DNA of 49,029 nucleotides from an uncultured Anaerotruncus sp. (GTDB lineage Bacteria > Bacillota > Clostridia > Oscillospirales > CAG-272): assembly GCA_905210995.1 (NCBI GenBank), contig CAJLZE010000005.1:1-49029 (forward strand). The letters run 5' to 3'. Each line of letters starts with the position of its first letter. Position 1 is the stretch's first letter. The notes under the pieces are model-generated. The model saw only the letters and a list, made by a program, of their open reading frames with translations. It ran no database searches and was not told the DNA's origin. Positions 8,586 through 16,769 of the stretch are shown here, piece after piece. The position numbers were made by a program, and so were the translations under genes.

Positions 8586-9602
8586 ATGAACAAACAAACG
8601 TTTCTTGACGAGCTCGGTGCCCATCTTGCCGCACTCGGCGCCGACCGCATGGTCGTTGCCGCGCAAAAGGCGAAGATGGATGCCTATCTGCGTTCGAAAA
8701 ACATGGAGAACGTCGATGTCGACCCTGCTAAAATGGCGGAAGGGATCATGGAAAAGCTGAAAAGCGAAGCTGCCGACCGTGCAGCGGAACAGGCTCATGG
8801 GGATGCCCCGGCGGACAGGCAGGCGGAACCGCCCAAAGCCCCCGCCGCACAGCACCGCCAGGTCCCGATGCCCGACAAAGCGCGCGAGGAAGCCGTAAAA
8901 GCCGCAGCACGTCATGCCGAGGAGACACCTGCGGCAAACCGTCCCGCGGCACAGGCGACCGCAGCGGCGCCCGCACGCCGTCCCGACGCTCCCGCCAATG
9001 CCGCACCTCACGCCGCAAGACCGGTCCCCGCCGCACATCCCGCGGCACAGCAGCAGCGCACGCCGCGCGACGGTGCAAAGCCCTCGGGCGCACGTCCCGC
9101 ACAGGCACGGCGCAATCCCGATCCCGTCACCGATCCCGAATACTACGAGGGCGCAAAGCAGCGCCCCGCGCTCAGTGAAGAGGAGCTTAAGCAGCAAACG
9201 ATAAAGCGCGTGCTGTTCTGCGTTGCCATTCCGTTTGCGGCGCTGCTCGCCGCGGCTGCCGCGCTTGTGTTCCTCGGCATCATCGCCCTGCTCGCAGCCG
9301 TTGCGGTCGGATTCATCGCACTCCTTATCGTCATAGTCGGAGCCGGCTGCTCGGTATCGCTCATCGGTATAATCTACGGTGCGTATAAGATCGTCACCGG
9401 CGTCGTTCCGGTCGGTCTTTACGAGATAGGGCTCGGCATAACGATCGGCTCGGTCGCCTCTCTCATCGGAATACTTATGTACAACGCAGCCATACGGCTC
9501 GTTCCGTTCCTTATCAAAAAGATCACGCAGCTTGCCGGCTATGCGGCGCTTAAAGCCCGCGACGGCTTTATTGCCCTGAAAGGAGCGATCGAAAAGCAAT
9601 GA
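8586..9602 (+). CDS. HAAS/DUF1700-like membrane protein with Ala/Pro-rich linker
   Basis: A 338-residue protein in three parts. Residues 1 to about 65 are an alpha-helical domain opening MNKQTFLDELGAHLAALG, like the HAAS signalling domain that begins DUF1700 proteins. About 70-205 is a low-complexity linker rich in Ala, Pro, Arg and His. About 215-325 has several hydrophobic segments, rich in Ala, Leu and Gly, and should be embedded in the membrane. ATG at 8586 is chosen since it starts the HAAS-like helix; AAGGAAAGG lies upstream. Its stop overlaps the next gene by 4 nt. DUF1700 genes commonly pair with DUF4097-like genes and a PadR regulator; no PadR gene is visible here. Family call by resemblance only. 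Confidence 0.7.
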   Translation: MNKQTFLDELGAHLAALGADRMVVAAQKAKMDAYLRSKNMENVDVDPAKMAEGIMEKLKSEAADRAAEQAHGDAPADRQAEPPKAPAAQHRQVPMPDKAREEAVKAAARHAEETPAANRPAAQATAAAPARRPDAPANAAPHAARPVPAAHPAAQQQRTPRDGAKPSGARPAQARRNPDPVTDPEYYEGAKQRPALSEEELKQQTIKRVLFCVAIPFAALLAAAAALVFLGIIALLAAVAVGFIALLIVIVGAGCSVSLIGIIYGAYKIVTGVVPVGLYEIGLGITIGSVASLIGILMYNAAIRLVPFLIKKITQLAGYAALKARDGFIALKGAIEKQ

Positions 9603-10612
9603 AACCCACCTCGATAATCTTTATAATCGTTACCGTTATCCTCGCCTGCGCCGGCGTTCTCATGTGCATAAGCGCAAACGACATGGCGCGCAAGGAAGGC
9701 ATATCGCTCTTCGACCAGCACGGAGACAGCGAAAATAACTTCACCCAGACGTTTGACATCGACGAGGCGTCGCTCAAAAAAATCGTTGTCAACCTCGGCG
9801 ATGTTGACGTAAACGTGTACGGCGGAGCCGAAAAGAGCCACATCGACCTCATAAACTTCACGGACGGCAGCTACAATCTCACCTCGAGCAAAACGCAGCT
9901 CACGCTCTCCGACATCGACGGTATATCCGGGCTCATAAACCTCGACACCTTCAAGATAAACTTCAACGGCTTCCGCAACTACCTGAACTACTGGAAATAC
10001 CGCGGCAGAGAGCGCACGGTAAACCTTTACCTTGACAGCTCCACGTCTGTCATCTTCATCGACCTTCAGACCAAGACGGGCAACATAACGCTCTCCGACG
10101 TTGATGCCGACTGCGACTACAAGCTCGCCGCCGCAAAGGGAGACATCACGTTAAAGAACATCTCGACCGGATCGACCGTGACCGTCGATTCCGATAAAGA
10201 GACCGCCGTAAAGCTTGATGGAGTCACGGCTCGCGAGCTGATACTCAGCGCCGCAGACGGTAAAGTTAGCATAAGCGGCAGCACCTTCTCGCACAAGATC
10301 GAAGCGACTGTCAAGAACGGCTCGTTTACATACGACCGCACCGAACCCGATTTTTCCGGCTTCAACGTTGAACTGCGCGCCTCGGGTGCAATAAAGGTCT
10401 ACGGCAAGGAGACCACGGGAAAATTCTCCGAGATCAACATCGAGACCCCGCTCGTGCCCGTAACGCCGGGTGAGGACACCTCGGAGACCACCGAAGCGTC
10501 GGATGACGAAAGCGCAGAGACCACCGAAACGCCGAAGCCCGACGATATGAACACCATAACCGTAACGGTGAAGAACGGCACCATAACGATCGACAACGGC
10601 GCAAAGGGCTGA
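9599..10612 (+). CDS. DUF4097-like beta-strand repeat protein, membrane-anchored
   Basis: 337 residues. One hydrophobic segment (about 4-24) acts as an uncleaved anchor or signal; there is no lipobox. The rest is beta-strand rich, with short repeats such as KTGNITLSDVDADCDYKLAAAKGDITLKN typical in pattern of DUF4097 adhesin-like beta-helix proteins. About 275-325 is a Thr/Glu/Ser-rich linker, then a last strand ITVTVKNGTITIDNG. It starts in the stop codon of the preceding HAAS/DUF1700-like gene, so the two are coupled and likely work together at the membrane surface. Function unknown. Confidence 0.7.
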   Translation: MKPTSIIFIIVTVILACAGVLMCISANDMARKEGISLFDQHGDSENNFTQTFDIDEASLKKIVVNLGDVDVNVYGGAEKSHIDLINFTDGSYNLTSSKTQLTLSDIDGISGLINLDTFKINFNGFRNYLNYWKYRGRERTVNLYLDSSTSVIFIDLQTKTGNITLSDVDADCDYKLAAAKGDITLKNISTGSTVTVDSDKETAVKLDGVTARELILSAADGKVSISGSTFSHKIEATVKNGSFTYDRTEPDFSGFNVELRASGAIKVYGKETTGKFSEINIETPLVPVTPGEDTSETTEASDDESAETTETPKPDDMNTITVTVKNGTITIDNGAKG

Positions 10613-10621
10613 CGCTGAACG

Positions 10622-11950
10622 ATGGTGACGGAAAAACAAAAGACCGCAACACTTTCAGAGCTGCCCTGCCCCGATCTTTCGGTCGGCGAGCAGGGCGAGC
10701 TTTGCTTTGCGGGGCAAAGCACCGCGGCTCTCATAAAAAAATACGGCACACCGCTTTATCTCATGAACGAGGACCGCATACGTCTCAACTGCCGGCGTTT
10801 CCTGGCAGCGGCACGCGCCGCGTTTGCGCCGGATGTTGATGTGCGCATAATGTACGCGTCAAAGGCGGCATCGTTCATGCGGATGTACCGCATAATGACG
10901 GACGAGCATATGGGCGCCGACGTTGTGTCGTCGGGCGAGATATACACGGCAAACGCAGCGGGCTTCCCGATGCGCGACGTGTTTTTTCATTCAAACAACA
11001 AGACCGACGCGGATATAGAGCTTGCGGTAAAGCTAGGCGTCGGCTGCATAGTAGCCGACGGTGAGGACGAAATACGCGCCGTTTCGCGCATTGCCGCGGC
11101 GCACGGCGTGCGCCGGCGGCTTCTGCTTCGCGTAACTCCCGGCATAGATCCGCACACATTCGCGGCGGTGACAACGGGAAAGGTGGATTCGAAATTCGGC
11201 TGCGCGATAGAGACCGGTCAGGCTGAGGCTGCGGCGCGCCTTGCGCTCTCGCTGCCCGGAATAAAGCTTGCGGGCTTTCACTGCCATGTCGGTTCGCAGA
11301 TATTCGATCCCGACGTTTTCGGGCGCTCGGCAAAAATAATGGCTGCCTTCATCTCGGACATCCGCCGCTCACTCGGATACGAAGCGGAATGTCTCGACCT
11401 CGGCGGAGGGTTCGGCGTTCCGTACACGGCAGACGCACGGTATCCCGATGTCGAAGCAATAATGCGCTCCGTCGCCGCCGTGTTGGGGAGCATATGCCGC
11501 ACGGTGTGCTTTGAGCCCGGCAGGGCGATAGTCGCCGACGCGGGCATGACGCTCTACACCGTCGGTTCCGTCAAAAGGATCCCGGGCTGCCGCAGCTACG
11601 TTTCCGTCGACGGCGGCATGACCGACAACCCGCGCTTTGCGCTTTACAAAGCGCCCTATACCCTCCTCTGCTCCGACCGTCCCGAGACACTCGGCACGGC
11701 GACCGGGCTGTTTTCGGTGGCGGGCAGATGCTGCGAGAGCGGAGATATGCTCCAGCACGGCGTGAGCCTTCCCGCCGACATACGGCGCGGCGACCACATC
11801 GCCTGCCTCACCACGGGAGCCTACAACTATTCGATGGCATCGAACTACAACCGCATACCGCGCCCGCCCGTGGTCATGCTGTCACAGGGCGAGAACTACG
11901 TTGCCGTCAGGCGTGAGACCTACGACGACATAATAAAAAACGACGTGTAA
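10622..11950 (+). CDS. lysA: Diaminopimelate decarboxylase
   Basis: Decarboxylates meso-diaminopimelate to L-lysine with pyridoxal phosphate; last step of lysine synthesis. 442 residues, usual length. Seen: YGTPLYLMNEDRIRLN at the N-terminal strand, MYASKAASF with the PLP-binding Lys, GFHCHVGSQI, LDLGGGFGVPY, the phosphate-binding CFEPGRAIVADAG, and the C-terminal CCESGD and AYNYSMASNYN motifs that complete the active site. It starts 9 nt after the DUF4097-like gene and has no clear promoter of its own, so it is probably read from the same transcript; its ribosome site is weak. Ends at a strong terminator. Confidence 0.94.
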   Translation: MVTEKQKTATLSELPCPDLSVGEQGELCFAGQSTAALIKKYGTPLYLMNEDRIRLNCRRFLAAARAAFAPDVDVRIMYASKAASFMRMYRIMTDEHMGADVVSSGEIYTANAAGFPMRDVFFHSNNKTDADIELAVKLGVGCIVADGEDEIRAVSRIAAAHGVRRRLLLRVTPGIDPHTFAAVTTGKVDSKFGCAIETGQAEAAARLALSLPGIKLAGFHCHVGSQIFDPDVFGRSAKIMAAFISDIRRSLGYEAECLDLGGGFGVPYTADARYPDVEAIMRSVAAVLGSICRTVCFEPGRAIVADAGMTLYTVGSVKRIPGCRSYVSVDGGMTDNPRFALYKAPYTLLCSDRPETLGTATGLFSVAGRCCESGDMLQHGVSLPADIRRGDHIACLTTGAYNYSMASNYNRIPRPPVVMLSQGENYVAVRRETYDDIIKNDV

Positions 11951-11955
11951 AAAAC

Positions 11956-11986
11956 ACGGCTGTCCGATGCAAAAAAGGACAGCCGT
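11956..11986 (+). terminator. Terminator after lysA
   Basis: Arms ACGGCTGTCC and GGACAGCCGT pair perfectly around an 11-nt loop and are followed by ACTTTTATTTT. The convergent sigE gene ends just beyond. Confidence 0.75.
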
Positions 11987-12009
11987 ACTTTTATTTTCTT
12001 TTATTATTA

Positions 12010-12735
12010 TTATATTTTTCCCGCGAGCTCACGACGCAGCCGTGCGATTATCTTTTTTTCAAGCCGCGAGATGTACGACTGCGATATCCCGAGAAGATCG
12101 GCGACCTCCTTCTGCGTCATTTCCCGATCGCCCGAAAGTCCGTATCTCAGCTCGATTATCTGACGCTCACGCGGCTCGAGCGACGCGACAGCCTCGTGAA
12201 TGACACGCTTTTCCTCGCGCGCCGCAAAAGCCTCGCCGACCCCTCCGTCCTCGCTGCCCAGCACATCCGAAAGCAGCAGCTCGTTGCCGTCCCAATCGAC
12301 ATTAAGCGGCTCGTCGAGCGAGATCTCACAGCGCGAAGCACTGCGCTTGCGTATGTACATAAGTATCTCGTTTTCAATGCAGCGCGACGCATATGTGGCG
12401 AGCTTTATGTTCTTTTCGGTCCTGAATGAGCCGATCGCCTTTATAAGCCCCATCGTGCCTATCGACACAAGATCCTCGATGCCTATCCCGGTCGTTTCGA
12501 ACTTGCGCGCGATATAAACGACAAGTCGCAGATTGCGCTCTATAAGCAGTCCGCGCACCTGCTCGTCCCCCGGAGAGGCGGAAAGGCGGTCGAGCGCCTC
12601 GCGCTCCTCCTCGCGCGAAAGCGGCGGAGGAAGCGTTTCGGGTCCGCTGACATAGTATATCCCGCGCGGAAAAAGCCGTGCCGCCAGACGTGAGAGCCAC
12701 AGGCGGAAGGACCTGATCTTTTCATGAAATTTCAT
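12010..12735 (-). CDS. sigE: Sporulation sigma factor E (pro-SigE)
   Basis: Mother-cell sigma factor, made inactive with an N-terminal pro-sequence that SpoIIGA removes. 241 residues. Residues 1 to about 27 are a basic, amphipathic pro-region ending at YYVSGPETLPPPLS, matching the SigE cleavage area. Region 2 is IERNLRLVVYIARKFE with IEDLVSIGTMGLIKAI; region 4 is TQKEVADLLGISQSYISRLE. DEPLNVDWDGNELLLSDVLG is characteristic of SigE. The frame is open upstream, but ATG at 12735 with GAGGT 8 nt before it gives the family N-terminus. It follows spoIIGA by 34 nt, as in the Bacillus spoIIG operon. Confidence 0.94.
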   Translation of the reverse strand: MKFHEKIRSFRLWLSRLAARLFPRGIYYVSGPETLPPPLSREEEREALDRLSASPGDEQVRGLLIERNLRLVVYIARKFETTGIGIEDLVSIGTMGLIKAIGSFRTEKNIKLATYASRCIENEILMYIRKRSASRCEISLDEPLNVDWDGNELLLSDVLGSEDGGVGEAFAAREEKRVIHEAVASLEPRERQIIELRYGLSGDREMTQKEVADLLGISQSYISRLEKKIIARLRRELAGKI

Positions 12736-12769
12736 ATCCGATGACCTCTTTTCTGATTCTTGGGCGGCG

Positions 12770-13670
12770 CTAATCCATAAGTCCCGGCGGAAGGAGCGCA
12801 CGGCAGCCGTTTGCCGACAGTCGGCGCGGCACGGGAGCAACGAGCAGATCGGCGTCGCGGCTCTTTTCGCCCTTGACGTCGGTAAGAGTAACTCTCTCCG
12901 GCATCAAGGCGCACAAAAGACCGTCTCCGAGCGCGCCCGACGCGGGAATGAACCGCAGCTTTGCCGCCGCCTCGGGCGACAGACGAGTGCCTGTGGCACC
13001 CGGCCCGCCCAAGCGTATCATTGCGGCCGTTGCGGGGTCGAGCAGCCCGTCAACTGCGCTCAGCTCGCATATCATCACGCGCCTGCCGCTCAAAGGATCG
13101 GAAAGCAGGTTCCCGCTGTCGGTCATGCCGTCAAAGCTGGCATTTTTTCCGCCCATGCTGACGGTAACGGAAAAACGGTCGCCCGACGAACGCAGCCGCA
13201 AGCGCCTGCCGCCTATCACCGCCGCAGCAGCCCCCGATGCCGCAAGGAGCGCGAACACCCACGCCGACATCTCACCGCCGACATCGCCGCTGCCCGGCGC
13301 TGCGGCATCTCCGGAAAGACCGAGTCGATTGGCAAGGCTGTATACGGCGGTCATAAACCCCGCCGAGAGCCGCAGATATGCCCGCATACATCGCCGCACC
13401 GCCGAACTCACCCGCAAGAGAGTTTTTCCCGTTCGGCTGCGCGACGGCGCACATAATGAGCAGCACACCGATATCGAGCAATATCTCCGCCGATCCTCCC
13501 GGATCGAAAAAAAGCATTGCGACCGAATACGCCCCGCCGATGACCGAGGCGACAGTCGCACGAAGGACGTGCAGCCGCCTTCCGAGCACGCGCGAGCATA
13601 TGTAAAAGCAAAGAAAGTCCATGCTGAAATTGATAAAAAACAAAATATCGGCATAAACGGTCTCGCCCAT
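12770..13670 (-). CDS. spoIIGA: SpoIIGA, pro-SigE processing peptidase, interrupted by an apparent +1 frameshift
   Basis: Membrane-bound aspartic peptidase that cleaves the SigE pro-sequence after forespore signalling. The N-terminal part (ETVYADILFFINFSMDF onward, about 100 residues, several membrane segments) is in one frame; the rest is in a second frame and carries the peptidase signature GMTDSGNLLSDPLSGRRV with the catalytic Asp. The frames meet at a run of four C (13358-13361; GGGG on the coding strand): removing one base joins them smoothly and gives about 299 residues, a normal length. An in-frame GTG at 13679 overlaps the ribosome site GGAGGT; ATG at 13670 lies 7 nt after it and is preferred. 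No other lesion is visible, so this may be a sequencing or assembly error, a true mutation, or recoding. Confidence 0.88.
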
Positions 13671-13748
13671 GTCCGTCACCTCCGCAACACATTAAAAGTA
13701 TACTCCGCGCAGGCTGATAAAAATGTCGGAACGCGGAAAAAACAAATT

Positions 13749-13777
13749 GCCCGCCGTGCAAAATTTGCACGGCGGGC
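13749..13777 (-). terminator. Terminator after the polysaccharide deacetylase gene
   Basis: Arms GCCCGCCGTGCAAA and TTTGCACGGCGGGC pair perfectly around a single base; on the minus strand the sequence AATTTGTTTTTT follows. Confidence 0.75.
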
Positions 13778-13788
13778 GCGTATCCGCG

Positions 13789-15276
13789 TCAGCGTGTTTT
13801 ATACGGAGGCATATATTTGTACGGCAATCTCAGTGGATCCCACATCGCGTCGGGATCTATAAGATAAAGATAGTCGCGCCGGTACTGCTCATACCCCATT
13901 TCGATATAATAAAGAACATCCCCGGTCATTCCCTTGCGATCGGTAAAAACGCCGAGCCCGTCCGGCTCCCCGGCGATATATCTCGCCGAGCCGCAGCCGA
14001 AGAATATGCGAAAGCCGCTGTCGTAAAGATACCTGTGCAGCTCGCCGCGGCGAAGATCTGCACCGTAGCGTGCGTCGGTGTGGTCGCCGTAAGGCCAGCA
14101 GAAGAGCTGCGTCTCACCCACTATCGAGCCGACCTCCCCAAGCCACGTGTCGATGTCGTTTTTGAACTCGTCTGCGCTCAAGCGCGTCATATGCCGGTGG
14201 TCGCAGCTATGAGAGCCGAAGGTCCAGCCCTCAGCCTTCATCGCCGCAACGACCTTTGAGGCTTCACGAATCTCCGCCTCACGGTCAAGCCTCAGCGCAG
14301 CCTCGGCTGCATCCACCGGCTCTGATTGCGTCCTGTAGCCGAGGATCCCGTCAAATCCCGTAAGAAAGAGCGTTCCGCGCGCGCCGTGAAAGGTAAAATC
14401 GGGGTGGCAGCGCACATATTCGTCAACAACGGGAAAGATCTCGTTGTCATACGCCACGACCGTGCTGCCGTCGGCTTTTTCCGTATAGGTGCAGACATAA
14501 CCATCCTCATCAACGATGAGCTTATCGACCATCCCCGTTCCGCGCTTGCGCGAATCATAGGTAACGTCGTCAAACGAGAAAACAAGCGGCTTTTTGCCCT
14601 TCGGCAGCATGAGCGTTCTTACGATACCGCCGTCATCGCCGCAAAGCAGGTTCGCGTCGATCAGAATATACCCCTTTTCGTAGAGCGAATCGAGCAGATA
14701 CATGAATTCGGCGGGCGTCAGGCAATCGTCGCCGCACTTGCGGTAGGTCACGGAGGATGCGAAATTTATCTCCGGGAACGCTATCATGCAGTGCGTGTAG
14801 ATATTCTCGAGCGTTTCCGAAAGCACAACGCTTTCAAGCTCGGCATCCTGATAAATGCGGTAATTTTCAAGCCGCTCGCTCTCGGCGGCAATATGGCTGT
14901 CGATGCCGAGCCCGACGAGCCCCTCAAGAAACCTTTTACCGTCGTCTATCCTGTACCTGACCATATATTCGGTCACGGCGGCGGTGACACCCGACTCAAA
15001 ATCGCCGGAATTCCCGCTTATCACAGTCCCGGCAGCCCCGCGCGCGTCGGGATCGGTCAGTCTTGCCGCCTCGCGCGACGCCTGCATATATTTTCCCTTT
15101 GCGACATATGCCAGGAACGCCTCAAGCTCAGCCGGCTCGCGGCGCGATACGTCGGTCGTCTCAGGTTGCTTTCCAAAGGCGTCCGACCTTCTGCCGCCGA
15201 AATATACGGCAACAAGCACGACGGCGGCGATCACCGCAAATACCGGAACAAAAGCCGCGAACGATCTTTTTTTCAT
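13789..15276 (-). CDS. Membrane-anchored polysaccharide deacetylase family protein
   Basis: Predicted to remove acetyl groups from a cell-wall or surface polysaccharide outside the cell. 495 residues. An N-terminal transmembrane anchor (about 5-28, FAAFVPVFAVIAAVVLVAVY) is followed by a mostly helical region to about 150, then a NodB-type domain with SFDDVTYD (motif 1 Asp pair), FGSHSCDHRHM (motif 2, metal His residues) and FCWPYGDHTDAR (motif 3). ATG at 15276 is chosen because AGGGG lies 8 nt upstream; an upstream GTG overlaps that site. Substrate is unknown. The gap of about 110 nt from spoIIGA has no gene. A role in the spore cortex or coat would only be inference from the neighbour. Confidence 0.85.
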   Translation of the reverse strand: MKKRSFAAFVPVFAVIAAVVLVAVYFGGRRSDAFGKQPETTDVSRREPAELEAFLAYVAKGKYMQASREAARLTDPDARGAAGTVISGNSGDFESGVTAAVTEYMVRYRIDDGKRFLEGLVGLGIDSHIAAESERLENYRIYQDAELESVVLSETLENIYTHCMIAFPEINFASSVTYRKCGDDCLTPAEFMYLLDSLYEKGYILIDANLLCGDDGGIVRTLMLPKGKKPLVFSFDDVTYDSRKRGTGMVDKLIVDEDGYVCTYTEKADGSTVVAYDNEIFPVVDEYVRCHPDFTFHGARGTLFLTGFDGILGYRTQSEPVDAAEAALRLDREAEIREASKVVAAMKAEGWTFGSHSCDHRHMTRLSADEFKNDIDTWLGEVGSIVGETQLFCWPYGDHTDARYGADLRRGELHRYLYDSGFRIFFGCGSARYIAGEPDGLGVFTDRKGMTGDVLYYIEMGYEQYRRDYLYLIDPDAMWDPLRLPYKYMPPYKTR

Positions 15277-15377
15277 TACCCGCACCCCTTTCACATCCTA
15301 TAATGCCCGATTATAACAGACATTATCAGAGGATATGTGACGCGTAGGTAATATTTGTATTAAATATGTAAATTATA

Positions 15378-16595
15378 TCAGTCAATGCGTCGGCACTCGA
15401 TATAATATCTTTTATCAGCCGCGTGACCCATAGAAAACGTCTTGCGCGGCAGTGCGCCGTTCTTTTCGACCGCACGGAAAAGCTCGCTCTTCTTCATTCC
15501 TTCAAATATGAACCCGACTTTGCCGCGCGCACCCGCGAGGGACACGAGCGAGTCGATGCCGTGTATGTAGTCGAGCTCGAGCGGAGCGGCGGCGGCATAG
15601 CGGTCGAGGAAATCCTGAAGCGTCGCAACGGGCAGCGCCTTTTCGGGGTGAGCGACGGTTATCTTTTCCCTGCCGCCGTTCATCACGACCTCGAATTCCT
15701 GCGGCTTTTCGCATCCGCAGAGACGGCCGGCATAAGCGCGGAATTCAAGCATAAGACGCGGGATGTCGCAGCCCGACGCCAGACGGTATATCGGTTCGAA
15801 TTCAAGCGCGGGATCATGCAGGTTGACCACCTCGCAGAGCGCGTACCGTGCCGGGTGATCGGCGGGCGCTCCGGCAGCCTTGTATTCCTCCCACACCGTT
15901 TTGGCGGTCGCAAGAGAATGGTTCCCGTCGCCGACCGCAAACAGTATCGGTGCGTCGGTACCCGTTCTGCGCGCTACGAGCTCGTCAAGCGCAACATTTA
16001 TGTCCTTCAGCTCGGACGCGCCGACAAAGCCGCCGCGCACGTGACCGCCGCCCTCCATGAGATCAAAATCGTAAGCATCTGCGGCGCGTTCGGAAAAACG
16101 CCAAAGGATGCTGTCGGCGGGATCGTCTATCAGGAGCATAACGTGCGGCATCTCGAGCGGCGCGCCGCGGCGCACGCCTATGCGGTGCGGAATGCGCTCC
16201 GGCACCGTGCGCTCGGTGGCACGTATCGGTGAGGTCGAACCCTCGGAGAAGTCGTATTCCTCAAGGTCTATCGCCGCCACGAGCCCGCGGCGCACAAGCC
16301 CGTTGCTCTGCGTACGGTCGAGCCACACGGCGCGGCGTCGGTGAGGCACGAGAACTCCGCTGTCAAGATAGCTGCGCATTGCGGCATGGATCTTCGGCAC
16401 TCGCTCCGACGATTCGGAAAGAAATGCCTCGGGCAGCATAAGGCGAAGTGTCGAGGGCGCGTCGCCCACCTCGGCGTCAACTCGCTGCCAGTATTCGGGC
16501 TCGCCCGTAAACTGATCGCAGGCGACCGTCGCCCAGAGCCTGCCGTCCGTTTTGCTAAAATCGGGTAAAAGAATATCTGCGGGATAAAGATGCAT
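15378..16595 (-). CDS. DUF1015 family protein
   Basis: 405 residues covering the whole DUF1015 family, conserved proteins of unproven function. Seen: the N-terminal segment LWATVACDQFTGEPEYW, then a conserved FAVGDGNHSLATAKTVWEEY segment that is the family's hallmark with an acid-Gly-Asn-His centre. No signal peptide or membrane segment, so cytoplasmic. Own promoter; divergent from the ABC exporter gene. I do not assign a reaction. Confidence 0.85.
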   Translation of the reverse strand: MHLYPADILLPDFSKTDGRLWATVACDQFTGEPEYWQRVDAEVGDAPSTLRLMLPEAFLSESSERVPKIHAAMRSYLDSGVLVPHRRRAVWLDRTQSNGLVRRGLVAAIDLEEYDFSEGSTSPIRATERTVPERIPHRIGVRRGAPLEMPHVMLLIDDPADSILWRFSERAADAYDFDLMEGGGHVRGGFVGASELKDINVALDELVARRTGTDAPILFAVGDGNHSLATAKTVWEEYKAAGAPADHPARYALCEVVNLHDPALEFEPIYRLASGCDIPRLMLEFRAYAGRLCGCEKPQEFEVVMNGGREKITVAHPEKALPVATLQDFLDRYAAAAPLELDYIHGIDSLVSLAGARGKVGFIFEGMKKSELFRAVEKNGALPRKTFSMGHAADKRYYIECRRID

Positions 16596-16637
16596 GACAG
16601 TTACTTCCTATTGCTGTTAAATAATTTTCCAGGATAT

Positions 16638-16666
16638 ATTTTATCATATATCGCCGCGCAAAACAA
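16638..16666 (-). promoter_or_regulatory. Promoter of the DUF1015 gene
   Basis: Minus strand: TTGTTT (16666-16661), 17-nt spacer, TAAAAT (16643-16638), about 43 nt before the start codon. Confidence 0.55.
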
Positions 16667-16705
16667 GATATTGCACGGTTTTTTTCACTTTTTTCGCCGA
16701 AACGG

Positions 16706-16734
16706 TTGCAATCGCAACTATTTTGTGATAGAAT
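16706..16734 (+). promoter_or_regulatory. Promoter of the ABC exporter gene with inverted repeat
   Basis: TTGCAA (16706-16711), 17-nt spacer, TAGAAT (16729-16734). The -35 lies inside a small inverted repeat, GTTGC-AATC-GCAAC (16705-16718), which could be an operator. Confidence 0.6.
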
Positions 16735-16769
16735 ATATGCAATCGTGAAATCGAAAGGTGATGATCTTG

